Of a stretch of 64,000 nucleotides of DNA, positions 7,384 through 17,100 are shown piece by piece. The DNA comes from Bog-473 sp963726005 (lineage in GTDB: Bacteria; Actinomycetota; Acidimicrobiia; Acidimicrobiales; RAAP-2), in the NCBI GenBank assembly GCA_963726005.1, contig CAVSAT010000003.1, forward strand, positions 11,824-75,823, given 5' to 3'. Under the pieces are notes generated by a model. That model saw nothing but the letters and a program-made list of their open reading frames with translations, was not told the origin of the DNA and ran no database searches. How positions within the stretch are numbered: the first letter of the stretch is position 1; each line of letters starts with the position of its first letter. The translations under genes were made by a program, and so were the position numbers.

Positions 7384-9891
7384 GTGAGGCGGCACCCGAC
7401 TGGCATGCGCGCCTTGGCGAGATCATTGCCGCGCACCGCGCTCGCTGTGGCCGCCGCATGGGGCTCCGCCACCGTCCTCGCCACCTTTGCACCGGTCAGC
7501 GCCGGCGCCTCAGGAATTCTCCCGCCGTCGAACCCGTCGGTGAGCTCCCCGCCTCAGGTGATGCCGCGCTGCTCCCTCTCCCCGGTGGACGACACCAGTG
7601 CGGGCTGCATCAACTCCGTGCTGCACAACATCAACTACGCGCGTGCTCTGGAGGGACTTGGCCCTCTCGTCCTGCCCGGCAACTACGCCACTCAGCCGGT
7701 TGCCGTCCAACAGCTCATCATCACCGACGAGGAGCGCGGAGACCGCGGCCTGTCCCAGTTTTCCGGCCTCGATGCCGCCCTCAACACCGCCGCCATGACC
7801 GGCGCGGTCGGGAACACAGACCCGGTCCCGCCCGCCCTCTATCAGAGCACGGCGTGGGGCTCCATCTTCGCCCTGGACTACACGCCGCTCGGGGCCGACT
7901 TCGCCTGGATGTACAACGACGGCTACGGCGGCACCAACATCAAGTGCACCACCCCGCTGAGCATCGACTGCTGGGGGCATCGGGACAACATCCTGGGCAA
8001 CTGGACGACTACAGGCAGCCAGACCGCCATGATGGGTGACGCCGACACCTCGGGCGGCCAGTACGCGCAGATCTTCGCGAACCAGAAGAATCCGGCCGAC
8101 CCGCTCGTCGACCCGATTACGCCGAGCTCGCTGCCCACGCCCGCCACGTCGGCGTCGCCAAACGTGGTGCAGGTGCTGCCGGCCTCCTCACCGAGCACGG
8201 CGGCTGGGACTCCTGTGACCATCGAAGGGAACTACTTCGGCACCTCGCCCCAGGTGTTCTTCGCGGGCGTGCCCGCCACCAATGTCCAGGTGAACTGGGA
8301 CGGCGAGCTCACCGCAGACGCGCCGGCGGATCCGGCCGGCACCGGGACCGACCAGGTCGTCGTCACGGTCACCACCGGTGGCGGCTCGTCGAGCTCGACC
8401 GGTACGCCGACGGTCAACGAGTTCACCTACGCCCCGACGATCGCGCCCACGGTGACGTCCGTCTCGCCCTCCACCGGCCCGCAGATCCCCTCGGGCAGCG
8501 TGACGATCCACGGCACCAACTTCGTCGACGGCGCCGTGGCGCCCATCGTCGACTTCGGGACGGTCGTCAGCATCGGCTCCATGACCTACAGCTCGTCCCA
8601 GATCACCACGACGATTCCGCCCTCCATCAACCCGGGCACGGTCAACATCACGGTCACGACGCCGGCCGGCACGAGCGTGATCTCGCCGGCCGACCAGTAC
8701 ACCTACACCGGCAGCGGCACCTCGGCGGCGCCCGCCATCACCAGCGTGAACCAGACAACGTTCTCGGCCGGCACGCCGGAAGTGTTCAACATCACGACGA
8801 CGGGGACCCCTGGTGTCAGCTCGGTGACCGACAGCGCCTTCGGCGGCTGCTCTCCCTCGGTCCTGCCCTCGAGCATCAAGCTCAACTACACCGGTGGAAC
8901 GACGGCAAGCATCGAGGGCACACCCCACCCGGGCGACGGCGGGACTTTCACGGTCTGCCTGACCGCCTCGAACGGGGTGGCACCCGCGGCGACCGAGGTC
9001 TTCACGCTGACCGTCAACGCCCCGCCGCTGCCCCCGCCACCGCCACCGTCACCACCACCCCCGGCGCCGCCACCTCCTCCGCCACCCCCGCCGACGCCGC
9101 CCACGCACGGCTACTGGCTGGTCGGCTCGGACGGCGGGATCTTCACCTTCGGGTCCACGCGGTTCTTCGGATCCACGGGCTCGCTGAGCCTCCAACGTCC
9201 CGTCGTGGGCATCACCCCGACGGCCGACCGCGGCGGTTACTGGTTGGTCGCGTCCGACGGAGGGATCTTCGCCTTCGGGAATGCCGGCTTCCACGGCTCC
9301 ATCCCGGGCGCCGGCCTGCACCCCGCCGGCTCGGGCCTGCCCCGAAGCCTCAACGCGCCGATCGTCGGGATGGTGCCCTCCAGTGACGGCGGCGGCTACT
9401 TCATGGTGGCCTCGGACGGGGGAGTCTTTGCTTTTGGCGACGCGAAGTTCGAGGGTTCGTGCCCTGGCATCGGCGGCTGCAGCGGCGCCGCGGTGGCCGT
9501 CGTGCCTGATGCCACGGGCAACGGGTACTGGGTGATGACCAGCACCGGCGCCGTCTACACCTTCGGCGACGCCGCCAACTACGGGCAGCCGGGGACACAG
9601 GGCTCGGCCATCACCTCGGCCGTGGCGACCCCGAACGGCGGCGGGTACTGGATCCTCGACGCCGCGGGCCAGGTGTTCCCGTTCGGCAACGCGACGGCCT
9701 TGGGAAGCCTGCCGCCCGGCTCGGCCGGTGGGCTCGACCCCGCGTCAGCGGTCTTCGAGACCTCCGACGGCGGCGGGTACTGGCTCGTGACCGCAATGGG
9801 CAAGGTGGCGAACTACGGCGATGCACCCAACGACGGGGACATGTCGGGCACGCACCTCAACGGCCCCATCGTCGCTGCTTCCGGCTCCTGA
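7384..9891 (+). CDS. Large secreted protein: CAP-like domain, TIG domains and a C-terminal GYWLV propeller-like module
   Basis: 835 aa. A signal peptide ends near ASG. A CAP/SCP-like region follows at about 65-240 (HNINYARALEGLGPL, WGHRDNILGNW). Then come two IPT/TIG immunoglobulin-like domains (about 257-441), an Ig-like segment (about 446-545), a Pro-rich spacer (about 546-573), and a repeat module from about 575 built of GYWLV-SDGGIF-FG units. The module is typical of Acidimicrobiia secreted proteins and probably forms a beta-propeller. GTG is chosen as start because GAGGGGG lies 11 bases upstream. The role is unknown; surface attachment or wall-associated activity is plausible. The same module ends the protein at 31732-33639. 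Confidence 0.8.
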   Translation: MRRHPTGMRALARSLPRTALAVAAAWGSATVLATFAPVSAGASGILPPSNPSVSSPPQVMPRCSLSPVDDTSAGCINSVLHNINYARALEGLGPLVLPGNYATQPVAVQQLIITDEERGDRGLSQFSGLDAALNTAAMTGAVGNTDPVPPALYQSTAWGSIFALDYTPLGADFAWMYNDGYGGTNIKCTTPLSIDCWGHRDNILGNWTTTGSQTAMMGDADTSGGQYAQIFANQKNPADPLVDPITPSSLPTPATSASPNVVQVLPASSPSTAAGTPVTIEGNYFGTSPQVFFAGVPATNVQVNWDGELTADAPADPAGTGTDQVVVTVTTGGGSSSSTGTPTVNEFTYAPTIAPTVTSVSPSTGPQIPSGSVTIHGTNFVDGAVAPIVDFGTVVSIGSMTYSSSQITTTIPPSINPGTVNITVTTPAGTSVISPADQYTYTGSGTSAAPAITSVNQTTFSAGTPEVFNITTTGTPGVSSVTDSAFGGCSPSVLPSSIKLNYTGGTTASIEGTPHPGDGGTFTVCLTASNGVAPAATEVFTLTVNAPPLPPPPPPSPPPPAPPPPPPPPPTPPTHGYWLVGSDGGIFTFGSTRFFGSTGSLSLQRPVVGITPTADRGGYWLVASDGGIFAFGNAGFHGSIPGAGLHPAGSGLPRSLNAPIVGMVPSSDGGGYFMVASDGGVFAFGDAKFEGSCPGIGGCSGAAVAVVPDATGNGYWVMTSTGAVYTFGDAANYGQPGTQGSAITSAVATPNGGGYWILDAAGQVFPFGNATALGSLPPGSAGGLDPASAVFETSDGGGYWLVTAMGKVANYGDAPNDGDMSGTHLNGPIVAASGS

Positions 9892-9969
9892 CGGCCGCTC
9901 CCGACGCCACGGGCGAGCCGATTCGAATCTATGGTGGGGTGACGGACCGACCCCCAGGGAGGGAAAAAG

Positions 9970-10737
9970 ATGGGCATCTTCCAGCGGGCACACGACATCG
10001 TGCAGGCCAAGACGAACAAGGCGCTCGACGCTGCCGAGAAGCCCGACGAGATGCTCGACCTCTCCTACGAGAAGATGCTCGAGCAGATCACCCAGGTACG
10101 GCGTGCCCTTGTCGACATCGCTGCGTCGAAGAAGCGGCTCGAGCTCCAGGAGGAGCAGTTCCAGCACACCATCGACCACCTCCAGGAGCAGGCGAAGCAG
10201 TCGTTGGCCGCCAACCGGGAGGACCTGGCCAAGGAAGCGCTGTCCCGCAAGGCAGCCGCCCAGCAGCAGATCGACCAGATGGAGCCACAGGTCCAGCAGC
10301 TGAACGAGGAGGAGCAGAAGCTCACCCAGACCCTCGATGCGTTGCAGAAGCGGGTCAACGACTTCCGCACCCAGAAGGAGACCCTCAAGGCCCAGTACAC
10401 GGCCGCCCAGGCGATCTCCACCGTCGACGAGAGCGCCGCGGGCATCTCGAAGTCCTTCAACGACTCCGGCGCCTCGCTCCAGCGGGCGCAGGACAAGATC
10501 GCCACCATGCAGGCGCGCTCGGGCGCGCTCGACGAACTCCTCGAGTCGGGAGTGCTCGAGGACGTCGGCGGCGGGTCCGACGACATCCAGAAAGAGCTGG
10601 ACCAGGTCGGGAAGGACGCGCAGGTCGACAACGAGCTGGCCGCCCTCAAGGCGCAGCTGGGCACGGGGACATCTGAGCCCGAGGCGTTGGCGGCCGCTCA
10701 CGACTCGGGCGCCGAGAAGTCCACGCCGGCCTCGTAG
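9970..10737 (+). CDS. pspA: PspA/IM30 family protein
   Basis: 255 aa, almost entirely helical coiled coil from MGIFQRAHDIVQAKTNKALD to about residue 215, with a low-complexity acidic tail. The N-terminal amphipathic helix and the motif EKPDEMLDLSYEKM match PspA/VIPP1 proteins. These polymerise on the inner membrane face to maintain its integrity under stress. GGGAGGG upstream supports the ATG. It follows the secreted propeller gene by 78 bases on the same strand and could be co-transcribed. Confidence 0.85.
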   Translation: MGIFQRAHDIVQAKTNKALDAAEKPDEMLDLSYEKMLEQITQVRRALVDIAASKKRLELQEEQFQHTIDHLQEQAKQSLAANREDLAKEALSRKAAAQQQIDQMEPQVQQLNEEEQKLTQTLDALQKRVNDFRTQKETLKAQYTAAQAISTVDESAAGISKSFNDSGASLQRAQDKIATMQARSGALDELLESGVLEDVGGGSDDIQKELDQVGKDAQVDNELAALKAQLGTGTSEPEALAAAHDSGAEKSTPAS

Positions 10738-11530
10738 CGAGCGCCAGGCCGATGGACACGCGATGACTCGGTGGACACGTGAGGCCAAATATGCGCTCTG
10801 AACTGGATATATAGCTAGCTACACACAGACGGTGAATGACAGCGGAAGACTGCCGTTGCCAGTTATGCCGGAGCTTCTGGTTCTCACGGCGGTTCTCGCG
10901 GTGAGCCCACGCCGGCGTGTGCCAGGCCCCCGTCGAGTGTGACCGCACCCGAGAGAGATCAGGACGCTTCGAGGGATTGGGCATAGCGATGCTCGAGGCG
11001 TTCGGGGTCGGGTTTGGCGGCACGGTCGCGCGGCACCGAGGCGAGGGTCCACCCGGGGTCAACATAGGTCGTTATGCGCGCTGCCGTCGCGAAGCCGTTG
11101 AGGAATGGATTCGGGGACGAGAGGGTAAGCAGGTCGGGCCCACTTGAACGTCTGGGCTGGCCGACTCCGCGGATGGAAGTCTTCAGGCCATGCAAGCACT
11201 CCATCTGAGCGCTCCCGGCAGGCGCGAATGGACGCCCTTTCTGCATTCCAAGTACGACTCGCGAGAGGTAGCCCGCGCCGGTCGTCCAGGCGCGCCCACA
11301 GCGGTCGCCCGTTACTCCGTGGAGTGCTGCCCCTGGCCCCATCGGGGCCCAATAGCCACCGCGTAGCGTGTGGCCATCGCCGCTCCTCAGATCGCGTCTC
11401 CGATGGCGGCGAGTGGACCGGATCAGCGACCGGCGCTGGTGGACCCCCGGGGTGGTCCCATTACTGGCGGAAGGGTGGTCCCATGCTCGTGGCGAGCGAC
11501 ACACGGTGGTCCCCTGGCCCGGTGGATGCT
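10738..11530. other. Long intergenic region with a triplicated GGTGGTCCC motif
   Basis: No gene recognised in about 790 bases. GGTGGTCCC occurs three times at 11451-11520 with irregular spacing. Multiple short direct repeats like this are typical of terminal regions of IS21-like elements, so this may be an eroded end, but no istA/istB coding remnant is visible. Confidence 0.35.
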
Positions 11531-11580
11531 GCCATAAGATCGTCGGAGGTCGACTCAACGGCCTCCGACGATGTTATGGC
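11531..11580 (-). terminator. 19-bp inverted repeat overlapping the GT39 stop codon
   Basis: Arms 11531-11549 and 11562-11580 are complementary with a single mismatch around a 12-nt loop. The TAA of the glycosyltransferase gene (11574-11576) lies inside the arm. This is a strong hairpin at the right place to end that transcript, although no T-run follows. Confidence 0.55.
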
Positions 11581-13448
11581 AGCGGGTTTACGGTGACGGT
11601 GATGGCGCGGCTCGCGTTGCCCGACCGTCCGCTGTACGCGACGTACCACAGGCGATAGCGGCCGGGACGAACGTTGCTCGTATTCCAACTGGCCAGCCAG
11701 CCGTAAATGCTGAGTTCCCCTCTAGCGATCACCGTGTCTCTCAGGGTCCCTCCGGTGGCTCGGAACTCGGTTCTCGTTACACCAAACGGCGCCGTGGCGA
11801 CCAGAATTGCGCGACCGGCCAGCGAGGCTCCGTTCGAGGGTTGAATCATCTTCTCTGTCGGCCCTCCCGTGGGAGCGGCCGCGGCATGCAGGACGAAACC
11901 TGCGGCGATTAGCGATATGACAAGGGCGATCGCCGCGACGGCGCGAATGGGGATCCGATCGGCGAATTGCGGTGCCCGCATGATGTCCGCGTGACCATCC
12001 CTGCCACCGAGTGCCCGCGCAGTGCTTGTTTTCGCTCCAACCAAGACCTCGTCTTCGAGCGGCAGCCGGCCTCGCACGGACGCAACGATCCCGGCGATGC
12101 CCACAGACGCCAGCAAGACGAGAGGAATCTCGACTGCGGCCCGATAGCGCGACACGCCATATGTCACAGCGATCGTCAAGATCACGATGGCGAAAAAGGC
12201 AAGCAGTGGGTAGACCGGGACCCTTCGTCGGCGTAGCGCGACGGTCCCGGCAACCGCCGGCAAAAGCAGCAGCCAGAACCCGAAAAGAGCTAAGCGGTAA
12301 ACCCAGATGGCAGTCGGATAGGTTCCCAGACCATTGATGCCGCCACCCTCCCAGCTGGCATCGAGATCTGCTTGCTGAAACGGGTTCCAGAATCCGAATC
12401 CGCGACCTTCCCGTGCAACGAGCACTACCGGCAAACGGCCCAAGTGGTGCTCCATATATTGCAGTCCTTGGTGAAGATTCGTGGAGTCGGCAACAGTCTG
12501 ATCGCCGGATCGTTGCACCAGGCACACGAGTGAGTACTCGCCCGTATACGGTCCGTAGTATGTGGTCTTGCAGTTTCCTTGTGCGATGGCGGCGCCGAAG
12601 TTGTTCGACAGCAAGACCGGATGCTGAAAGCGTCCCAGGTTGTAGATGGTCCACGGCAGTACCACAATGACCGTTGCGGCGTAGGCGAGCACCAGCCACC
12701 TGACACGGCGACGCCAGCTCTGCTGCTTGACCGTCAGTATGAGTGGGGTAACTACCAAGAACAGGAGCAAAATTTGTTCGGACCGGGTCAACCCAACCAT
12801 TCCGCAGAGGAAGCCAAGCACTGCTGCCGAACCGGCAGACGGCTTAGCCCAGAATCGGTACGCCATCAAGATGAAGACGGCGATGCCGAGCAGCAGCAAC
12901 GTTTCGGATAACAACGGCCATTCGTACACCCAAAGTCCTGGGTAGACCGCCGCGATGGCCGATGCCAGAAGTCCTACCCAAAAGCCGGCGATTCGACGTC
13001 CGGCCAGCCCTACGAACACGACGGTGAGGCTGCCGACAGCTGAAGCCAATACTCGTTCTGACAGCCAGGAATGCTGGCCTAACCACTCCCAAACGGTGAG
13101 CAGTGTTACCCAGGCCGGGGGATGCAAAGCGTCTGGGTTGCCGCTATTTAAGAACCAATCTCCGTGGGCGTTGAGTTGGGCCTCAATGCTGTACGCAAAG
13201 CCGTCACCGGTCAACCAGGTATTGCGACCTTGATAGTCGATGACCAACCGCAAGAAAAACGCGGCTGCAGCAATGAGGAGTAGCCACCACCCGAATCGCT
13301 CGACTGAGTGGCGTGGTGGTCCTTCGACTAAGTGGGACTCGGGGAGGCTGGATCCGCTGCTTTCTCGTTCCGTCAAATCGCCGCGCACGGGGCCCTTCCA
13401 TCCTTCCCTCAATCCGGCTGCCAACCTCGATGACGACCTGGCTAACAT
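11574..13448 (-). CDS. GT39-type membrane glycosyltransferase with C-terminal Ig-like domain
   Basis: 624 aa. About eleven membrane segments. The first periplasmic loop carries the GDG-type acidic residue (TWLTGDGFAYSIEAQ), followed by PDALHPPAW, in the style of PMT/ArnT family polyprenyl-phosphate-dependent transferases. A later extracytoplasmic part holds two Cys (GNCKTT, SLVCLV). The last ~90 residues (from MIQPSNGAS) form an Ig-like beta domain outside the membrane. It likely glycosylates a surface lipid or protein from a lipid-linked sugar. It is divergent to the broken GT2 gene, with only 30 bases between starts, so the true start may be shorter. Confidence 0.75.
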   Translation of the reverse strand: MLARSSSRLAAGLREGWKGPVRGDLTERESSGSSLPESHLVEGPPRHSVERFGWWLLLIAAAAFFLRLVIDYQGRNTWLTGDGFAYSIEAQLNAHGDWFLNSGNPDALHPPAWVTLLTVWEWLGQHSWLSERVLASAVGSLTVVFVGLAGRRIAGFWVGLLASAIAAVYPGLWVYEWPLLSETLLLLGIAVFILMAYRFWAKPSAGSAAVLGFLCGMVGLTRSEQILLLFLVVTPLILTVKQQSWRRRVRWLVLAYAATVIVVLPWTIYNLGRFQHPVLLSNNFGAAIAQGNCKTTYYGPYTGEYSLVCLVQRSGDQTVADSTNLHQGLQYMEHHLGRLPVVLVAREGRGFGFWNPFQQADLDASWEGGGINGLGTYPTAIWVYRLALFGFWLLLLPAVAGTVALRRRRVPVYPLLAFFAIVILTIAVTYGVSRYRAAVEIPLVLLASVGIAGIVASVRGRLPLEDEVLVGAKTSTARALGGRDGHADIMRAPQFADRIPIRAVAAIALVISLIAAGFVLHAAAAPTGGPTEKMIQPSNGASLAGRAILVATAPFGVTRTEFRATGGTLRDTVIARGELSIYGWLASWNTSNVRPGRYRLWYVAYSGRSGNASRAITVTVNPLP

Positions 13449-13478
13449 GCTGTTGAATGCCGACTTGGTTGGGGGTCG

Positions 13479-13800
13479 GTGCCGCTGGACGGGAACTGTG
13501 AAGTCTCGGTGGTCTTGCCGTGTCTAAACGAAGAGGGATCGGTGGGCCTCCGTGTGACCGAGGAACGAGATGCCCTGGCAGCTGCCGGGATGCGTGGCGA
13601 GGTCATTGTGGTCGACAACGGTTCTACTGACGCGTCGGCAGAGGTTGCCGCGTCTTCGGGGGCGAGGATCGTCGCCGAATCCCGCCCGGGATATCGGAGC
13701 GTGTTGCTGGCGGGGTTCGAAGCATCGCTGGTGACACAGTCGTCATGGCGGACGCCGACTTCCCATCAGGTTCTCACGGGGCTGCTTCCGACTCAAGCTG
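13479..13800 (+). pseudogene. Truncated, frameshifted GT2 glycosyltransferase
   Basis: The N-terminus VSVVLPCLNEEGSVGL and VIVVDNGSTDASAEVA is the nucleotide-sugar half of a family 2 transferase of the dolichyl-phosphate mannose synthase type. At about 13727-13730 the frame breaks: the expected GDTVVMADADF, with the DxD metal motif, continues in another frame. Shortly after that the homology ends and the GC-rich block begins. The catalytic half is missing, so the gene is dead unless the join is an assembly artefact. Polyprenyl-phosphate sugar made by such enzymes would be a donor for the adjacent GT39 protein. Confidence 0.65.
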
Positions 13801-13876
13801 TCGGTGCACAACACCCCTGAACTGGCATTATCCTGCGCGTTCAGAGAGATTCCAACCCCCAACCTTCTGACTTATG

Positions 13877-14842
13877 TCAGACGCGGCGCGCGTCCTCCAC
13901 GAACCCGGCCACCACGTCGGCCAGCTCGACGCCCCGCTCTTCTTGGACGAAGTGTCCCGCGCCCGCGAGGGTGGCGTGCGCTCTCCCGGCCGCTCCCGGC
14001 ACGTGCTCGCGCAGGACTTCTGCCCAGCCGCCCGTGCCCGGGTCCCCGTCGGAGAACGCCGTGAGGAACGGGCCGTCGAAGGTGGCGAGGACGTCGAGCG
14101 TGCGCCGGTTGAGGCGTGCGCATTCGCTGCCGGGCGTGAGGCCCATGAGCAGCGGCAGCTGCCGCGGTCCCGCGCACGACGCCTCGTCGGGGAACGGGGC
14201 ATCGTAGGCCGCGAGGACGGGGTCGGGGACCTCCGACGCTGTGGCCCCCTGCACGAAGAGGCTGGGCCGGAAGGGCGTGAGCTCTTGGGTCAGGCGCTGG
14301 TAGTCGAGCAGGGCCCGGGCGACGGTGACGGTCCCGTCCGCGTTGGCGTGGCAGGCCCAGACCAGCCGCCCGGCCAAGCCGGCCTCGGCGGTGTGCAGCG
14401 CGGTATTCGACGCCACGACGCCGCGGACCAGCCCGGGCCGGGCACCGAGCAGACCGAGCCCGATGGGACCGCCCCAGTCCTGGACGACGAGGGTGATGTG
14501 GTGGAGACCCAGGGCGTCGACGAATTGGGCCATCCATTCGACGTGGCTGCGTACGGAGTGGGCCGTACGCGCCACCGGCTTGTCCGAGCGGCCGAACCCG
14601 ACGAGATCGGGTGCGACAGCCCGCAGCCCGCGCGCCGCGAGCCGGGCCACGACCGTGCGGTACAGGTAGGACCACGTCGGCTGGCCGTGCAGCAGCAGGA
14701 CGGTCTCGGCGCTGGCCGGCCCCTCGTCGACGTAGTGCATGCGCAGCCCATCGGGCAGCGTGGCGTAGCGTGGGGCGTAGGGGAACCCCGGCAACTCGGC
14801 GAAGCGTTCATTGGGTGTCCGCACCACCTGCACGGCGCTCAT
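13877..14842 (-). CDS. dhmA: Haloalkane dehalogenase-like alpha/beta hydrolase
   Basis: 321 aa. Oxyanion region LHGQPTWSYLYR, nucleophile elbow VVQDWGGPIGL (Asp122 followed by the halide-binding Trp123), acid region SDGDPGTG (D265/D267) and base GAGHFVQEE (His297). The Asp-Trp pair in place of Gly-x-Ser-x-Gly is the hallmark of haloalkane dehalogenases, which hydrolyse carbon-halogen bonds to alcohols. The natural substrate is unknown. It is divergently arranged with the FAD oxidoreductase gene. Confidence 0.8.
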   Translation of the reverse strand: MSAVQVVRTPNERFAELPGFPYAPRYATLPDGLRMHYVDEGPASAETVLLLHGQPTWSYLYRTVVARLAARGLRAVAPDLVGFGRSDKPVARTAHSVRSHVEWMAQFVDALGLHHITLVVQDWGGPIGLGLLGARPGLVRGVVASNTALHTAEAGLAGRLVWACHANADGTVTVARALLDYQRLTQELTPFRPSLFVQGATASEVPDPVLAAYDAPFPDEASCAGPRQLPLLMGLTPGSECARLNRRTLDVLATFDGPFLTAFSDGDPGTGGWAEVLREHVPGAAGRAHATLAGAGHFVQEERGVELADVVAGFVEDARRV

Positions 14843-14891
14843 GGTGCCCTACCGCTGGCACGACGGCTGCCGGGCTGGTGGACTCGGGGCC

Positions 14892-16040
14892 GTGAACGGG
14901 GAGGAAACCGACGTCGCCGTGCTCGGTGCCGGCCTGGTGGGGCTTTCCCTCGCCTATGAGCTCGCGTGCCTCGGAGCTCGGGTGACCGTGGTCGACGCCG
15001 CCCATCCCGGGCGGGCGACCGACGCCGGCGCTGGGATCCTGTCGCCCGCCACCAGCACGGAGACCGACCCGGATCTGTGGCCGTTCCTCCGCCAGTCCGG
15101 TGCGCACTACCCGGCGTTGCTGGCGCGCCTGCACGCCGACGGGGTCGACACCGCCGGCGCGGAATACGGCGCCTGCGGCATCCTCTCCATCGGCCTGCGG
15201 CCGCGCGAGGACGAGTGGTTCGCCCCGTTTGCCGACATGGTCGTCCGGCGCTCACCCGGTGACGTGTCCGAGATAACCCCCGAGGAGGCCGGGGCGCTCT
15301 TCCCGCCGCTCGGGCCCGTCCACCGTGTCGTGTCCGCGCCGGGCGCGGCGCGCGTCGACGGCCGGGGCATGGCGGCCGCGTTGCGACTGGCCGCCGCCGC
15401 ACGCGGGGTGGACTTCGTCGACGGTGCGGTGCACGGCGTCGTCGCGGCGGGGGGCGGCGCGCCACGCGTCGAGGCACTCAGCATCGAGGGGCACCGCAAC
15501 GTCGACTGCGCTGCCCTGGCCGTCGCCGGTGGAGCGTGGACGGCGGCGGCGGGGGAGTGGCTCGGCCGGCGACTGCCGGTCGGACCCACGAAGGGGCAGA
15601 TCGTGCATCTCGGCGTCGAGGCCGAGACGGGTGAATGGCCCATCGTGCAGCCGCTGCTCACGCATTATCTCGTGCCCTGGCCCGGCGGTCGGGTGGCTTG
15701 TGGTGGCACGTTCGAGACCGGCACCGGGTACTCGGTCGCCATCACGGCCGCCGGGCTCCACGAGCTGCTGCGCGAGTGCCTGCTCGTCGCGCCGGGCCTC
15801 AGGGGGGCGGACTACCTCGAGACCCGGGTCGGGCTGCGCCCCACCTCGGCCGACGACCGCGCCCTGGTGGGTCGGGTGCCGGGATGGGGCAACGTCTTCG
15901 TCGCCACCGGCCACGGCGCGAACGGGCTGTTGCAGGGGCCCTACTCGGCCCGGGCCCTGGCCCACGACATCACCGGCACCCCGTTCCCTGGTGGCGAGGC
16001 GCCGCTCCCGTCGGCGTTCGACCCGGCGCGTTTTGCCTGA
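14892..16040 (+). CDS. FAD-dependent amino-acid-oxidase-type oxidoreductase (DAO family)
   Basis: 382 aa. N-terminal Rossmann motif VAVLGAGLVGLSLAYELA and acidic strand end VVDAA bind FAD. The motif GAGILSP, and the C-terminal GLRPTSADDRALVGRV and ATGHGANGLLQGP, are typical of glycine oxidase/ThiO-like proteins. It probably oxidises an amine or amino acid to an imine using oxygen. The GTG at 14892 is preferred because residues before it do not match the family. A second DAO protein, the frameshifted thiO, lies 2.8 kb downstream, so this paralogue may or may not serve thiamine synthesis. Confidence 0.75.
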   Translation: MNGEETDVAVLGAGLVGLSLAYELACLGARVTVVDAAHPGRATDAGAGILSPATSTETDPDLWPFLRQSGAHYPALLARLHADGVDTAGAEYGACGILSIGLRPREDEWFAPFADMVVRRSPGDVSEITPEEAGALFPPLGPVHRVVSAPGAARVDGRGMAAALRLAAAARGVDFVDGAVHGVVAAGGGAPRVEALSIEGHRNVDCAALAVAGGAWTAAAGEWLGRRLPVGPTKGQIVHLGVEAETGEWPIVQPLLTHYLVPWPGGRVACGGTFETGTGYSVAITAAGLHELLRECLLVAPGLRGADYLETRVGLRPTSADDRALVGRVPGWGNVFVATGHGANGLLQGPYSARALAHDITGTPFPGGEAPLPSAFDPARFA

Positions 16041-16109
16041 CTGTCTGCGCCGGCGCTGCCGCGCCACATCATCCACCCCGGCCCGGCCAAGGGCGATGAG
16101 ACTGGGAGC

Positions 16110-17096
16110 GTGCTGAAGGGGACGCTGCGCCAGGAGGGCCTCGATGAGCCGGCGACGACGGAGAACGTGCTCGCCGCGTTGGCGGGCAGCGGGTTCTTCT
16201 GGCTCGACCTCGAGGACGTCGCCGCGGACGGCGAGGTGGCGGAACTGCTGCGCGTCCACTTCGGCTTCCACCCGTTGGCCGTGCAGGCGGCGGAGCGCTT
16301 CTCGCAGCGTCCCCGGATCGACGACTACGAGAACTTCGTGTTTCTGGTGGCCCGCGGCGCCGATCCCGAGGACAAGGGCATCGCCGAGGTGCACTGCTTC
16401 TGGAACGACCGCTACGTGGTCACGGTGCACCGGGGGGACTGCCCGGCCCTGGCCGTCGTGCACGAGGGGCTCGAGCGCCATCCCGCCAGCCAGGGGGCGT
16501 CGCCCCAGATCGTCATTGTGTATCGCATCATCAGCTCCCTGGTGGACGGCTTCTTCCCGTATCTGTCGGACTTCGACGAACGGATCGACACGCTGGAGGA
16601 TGACATCCTCAAGGCGCCCACCGAGGCCCAGCTGGCCGAGCTCTTCGACATGAAGCGCGCTCTCATGAACGTACGGAGGCTCGTCGCTCCCCAGCGCGAC
16701 ATGATGGCCAGCATCAATGCGGGTGTGACGGACGTGCCCGGCATGACCGACGAGGCCAGCCGCTACTTCCGGGACCTGTACGACCACCTGATTCGCCTGG
16801 CCGATCTGGTCGACAACTACCGGGACCTGCTCAGCAGCGTGATGGACACGCACCTCTCGACCGTGTCGAACCGGCTCAACGTCGTCATGAAGCAGTTGAC
16901 CATCATCGCCACGATCTTCCTGCCGCTCAGCTTCCTCACGGGATTCTTCGGTCAGAACTTCGCCTACATGATTCGAGTGTGGCTCGCGCCGACGTGGAGC
17001 TTCTTCGTGCTGGGAATCGGCCTCGAACTGGCGACCGCCGCGTTCCTCTTCGCCTTGTTCCGCCGGCGCGGCTGGCTGGGCGGGCCGAGCGTCTGA
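16110..17096 (+). CDS. corA: CorA-family divalent cation transporter
   Basis: 328 aa. A large cytoplasmic alpha/beta N-terminal domain is followed by a long stalk helix and two C-terminal membrane helices (IIATIFLPLSFLTGFF and a second near 290-312). The pore-mouth motif reads GQN instead of the classical GMN, a variant seen in CorA-like proteins. It would move Mg2+ or another divalent ion as a pentamer. GTG start with GGGAG just upstream. It ends only 4 bases before the convergent patatin-like gene. Confidence 0.85.
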   Translation: MLKGTLRQEGLDEPATTENVLAALAGSGFFWLDLEDVAADGEVAELLRVHFGFHPLAVQAAERFSQRPRIDDYENFVFLVARGADPEDKGIAEVHCFWNDRYVVTVHRGDCPALAVVHEGLERHPASQGASPQIVIVYRIISSLVDGFFPYLSDFDERIDTLEDDILKAPTEAQLAELFDMKRALMNVRRLVAPQRDMMASINAGVTDVPGMTDEASRYFRDLYDHLIRLADLVDNYRDLLSSVMDTHLSTVSNRLNVVMKQLTIIATIFLPLSFLTGFFGQNFAYMIRVWLAPTWSFFVLGIGLELATAAFLFALFRRRGWLGGPSV

Positions 17097-17100
17097 GCCG

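Noticed and set aside
10800..10920. Short inverted repeats near 10860-10920 suggestive of a CRISPR or riboswitch
   Set aside because: No regular spacing, no repeated unit and no matching consensus.
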